Below, in pieces: positions 25,197 to 25,243 of a stretch of 25,243 nt of DNA. This DNA comes from an uncultured Actinomycetes bacterium (GTDB taxonomy: Bacteria; Actinomycetota; Actinomycetes; Nanopelagicales; Nanopelagicaceae): assembly GCA_903822245.1 (NCBI GenBank), contig CAIJOE010000023.1, positions 1 to 25,243 of the forward strand, in the 5' to 3' direction. Made by a program: the position numbers and the translations under genes. The notes below the pieces were generated by a model that saw nothing but the letters and a program-made list of their open reading frames with translations, ran no database searches and had not been told where the DNA came from. Positions within the stretch are counted from its first letter, which is position 1. The number at the start of each line of letters is the position of its first letter.

Positions 25197-25243
25197 GTGG
25201 CCAAAGTTGCCGGCATTTCATGCTCAATTCACCGCAACACACC

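Noticed and set aside
25160..25216. Upstream start for the DUF6504 gene.
   Set aside because: The 19 added residues would be encoded by the promoter and the SOS box, and look unlike the family start.
1..25243. tRNA or rRNA genes, CRISPR arrays, insertion sequences, prophage genes.
   Set aside because: No cloverleaf, repeat-spacer array, transposase or integrase motif was seen on either strand; all large open frames are explained by housekeeping or SOS genes.

Overview
The window is a chromosomal segment of a low-GC actinobacterium. The gene order mraZ-rsmH-ftsL-ftsI-murE-murF-mraY-murD-ftsW-murG-murC-ftsQ-ftsZ-pgeF-yggS-sepF-yggT is the actinobacterial division and cell-wall (dcw) cluster: no ftsA, SepF present, pgeF and yggS after ftsZ. 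GC looks like roughly 40-45% by eye, low for the phylum. This suggests a streamlined planktonic lineage such as the freshwater acI/Nanopelagicales group. That placement is inference; no rRNA gene is present to test it.

Layout. (1) Bases 1-2919, + strand: the 3' part of ileS, reading in from the left edge and convergent with everything else. (2) Bases 2916-19693, - strand: one nearly gapless dcw operon read from mraZ on the right to yggT on the left. Most junctions are ATGA or TAATG overlaps. The two real gaps are a structured RNA leader between mraZ and rsmH and a 131-base gap with a likely promoter before ftsZ. Upstream of mraZ lie seven 10-bp-spaced boxes with a promoter among them, which look like an MraZ autoregulatory site. 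(3) Bases 19846-20259: a rho-independent terminator and a small DUF3040 membrane protein gene, separating the two large units. (4) Bases 20321-25196, - strand: a DNA-damage unit, DUF6504 - dnaE2 - dinB, headed by a perfect 18-bp LexA-type SOS palindrome that overlaps the promoter and the likely leaderless ATG.

How the genes work together. MurC, MurD, MurE and MurF build the UDP-MurNAc-pentapeptide, with meso-diaminopimelate predicted from a DNPR motif in MurE. MraY and MurG make lipid I and lipid II. FtsW and FtsI polymerise and crosslink at the septum, FtsQ and FtsL organise that complex, and FtsZ with SepF forms the cytoplasmic ring. MraZ and RsmH open the operon. PgeF edits precursor errors and YggS handles PLP homeostasis.

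Most notable points: a hairpin leader before rsmH matching the actinobacterial mraW RNA motif, with a CUUCCCC loop; the MraZ-box array; the SOS-controlled translesion operon, which has DinB and DUF6504 and no imuA or imuB; an in-frame TGA inside yggS; and the absence of divIVA/wag31 from its usual place next to yggT. No tRNA, rRNA, CRISPR array or mobile element was seen, and no gene-free stretch exceeds 300 bases.
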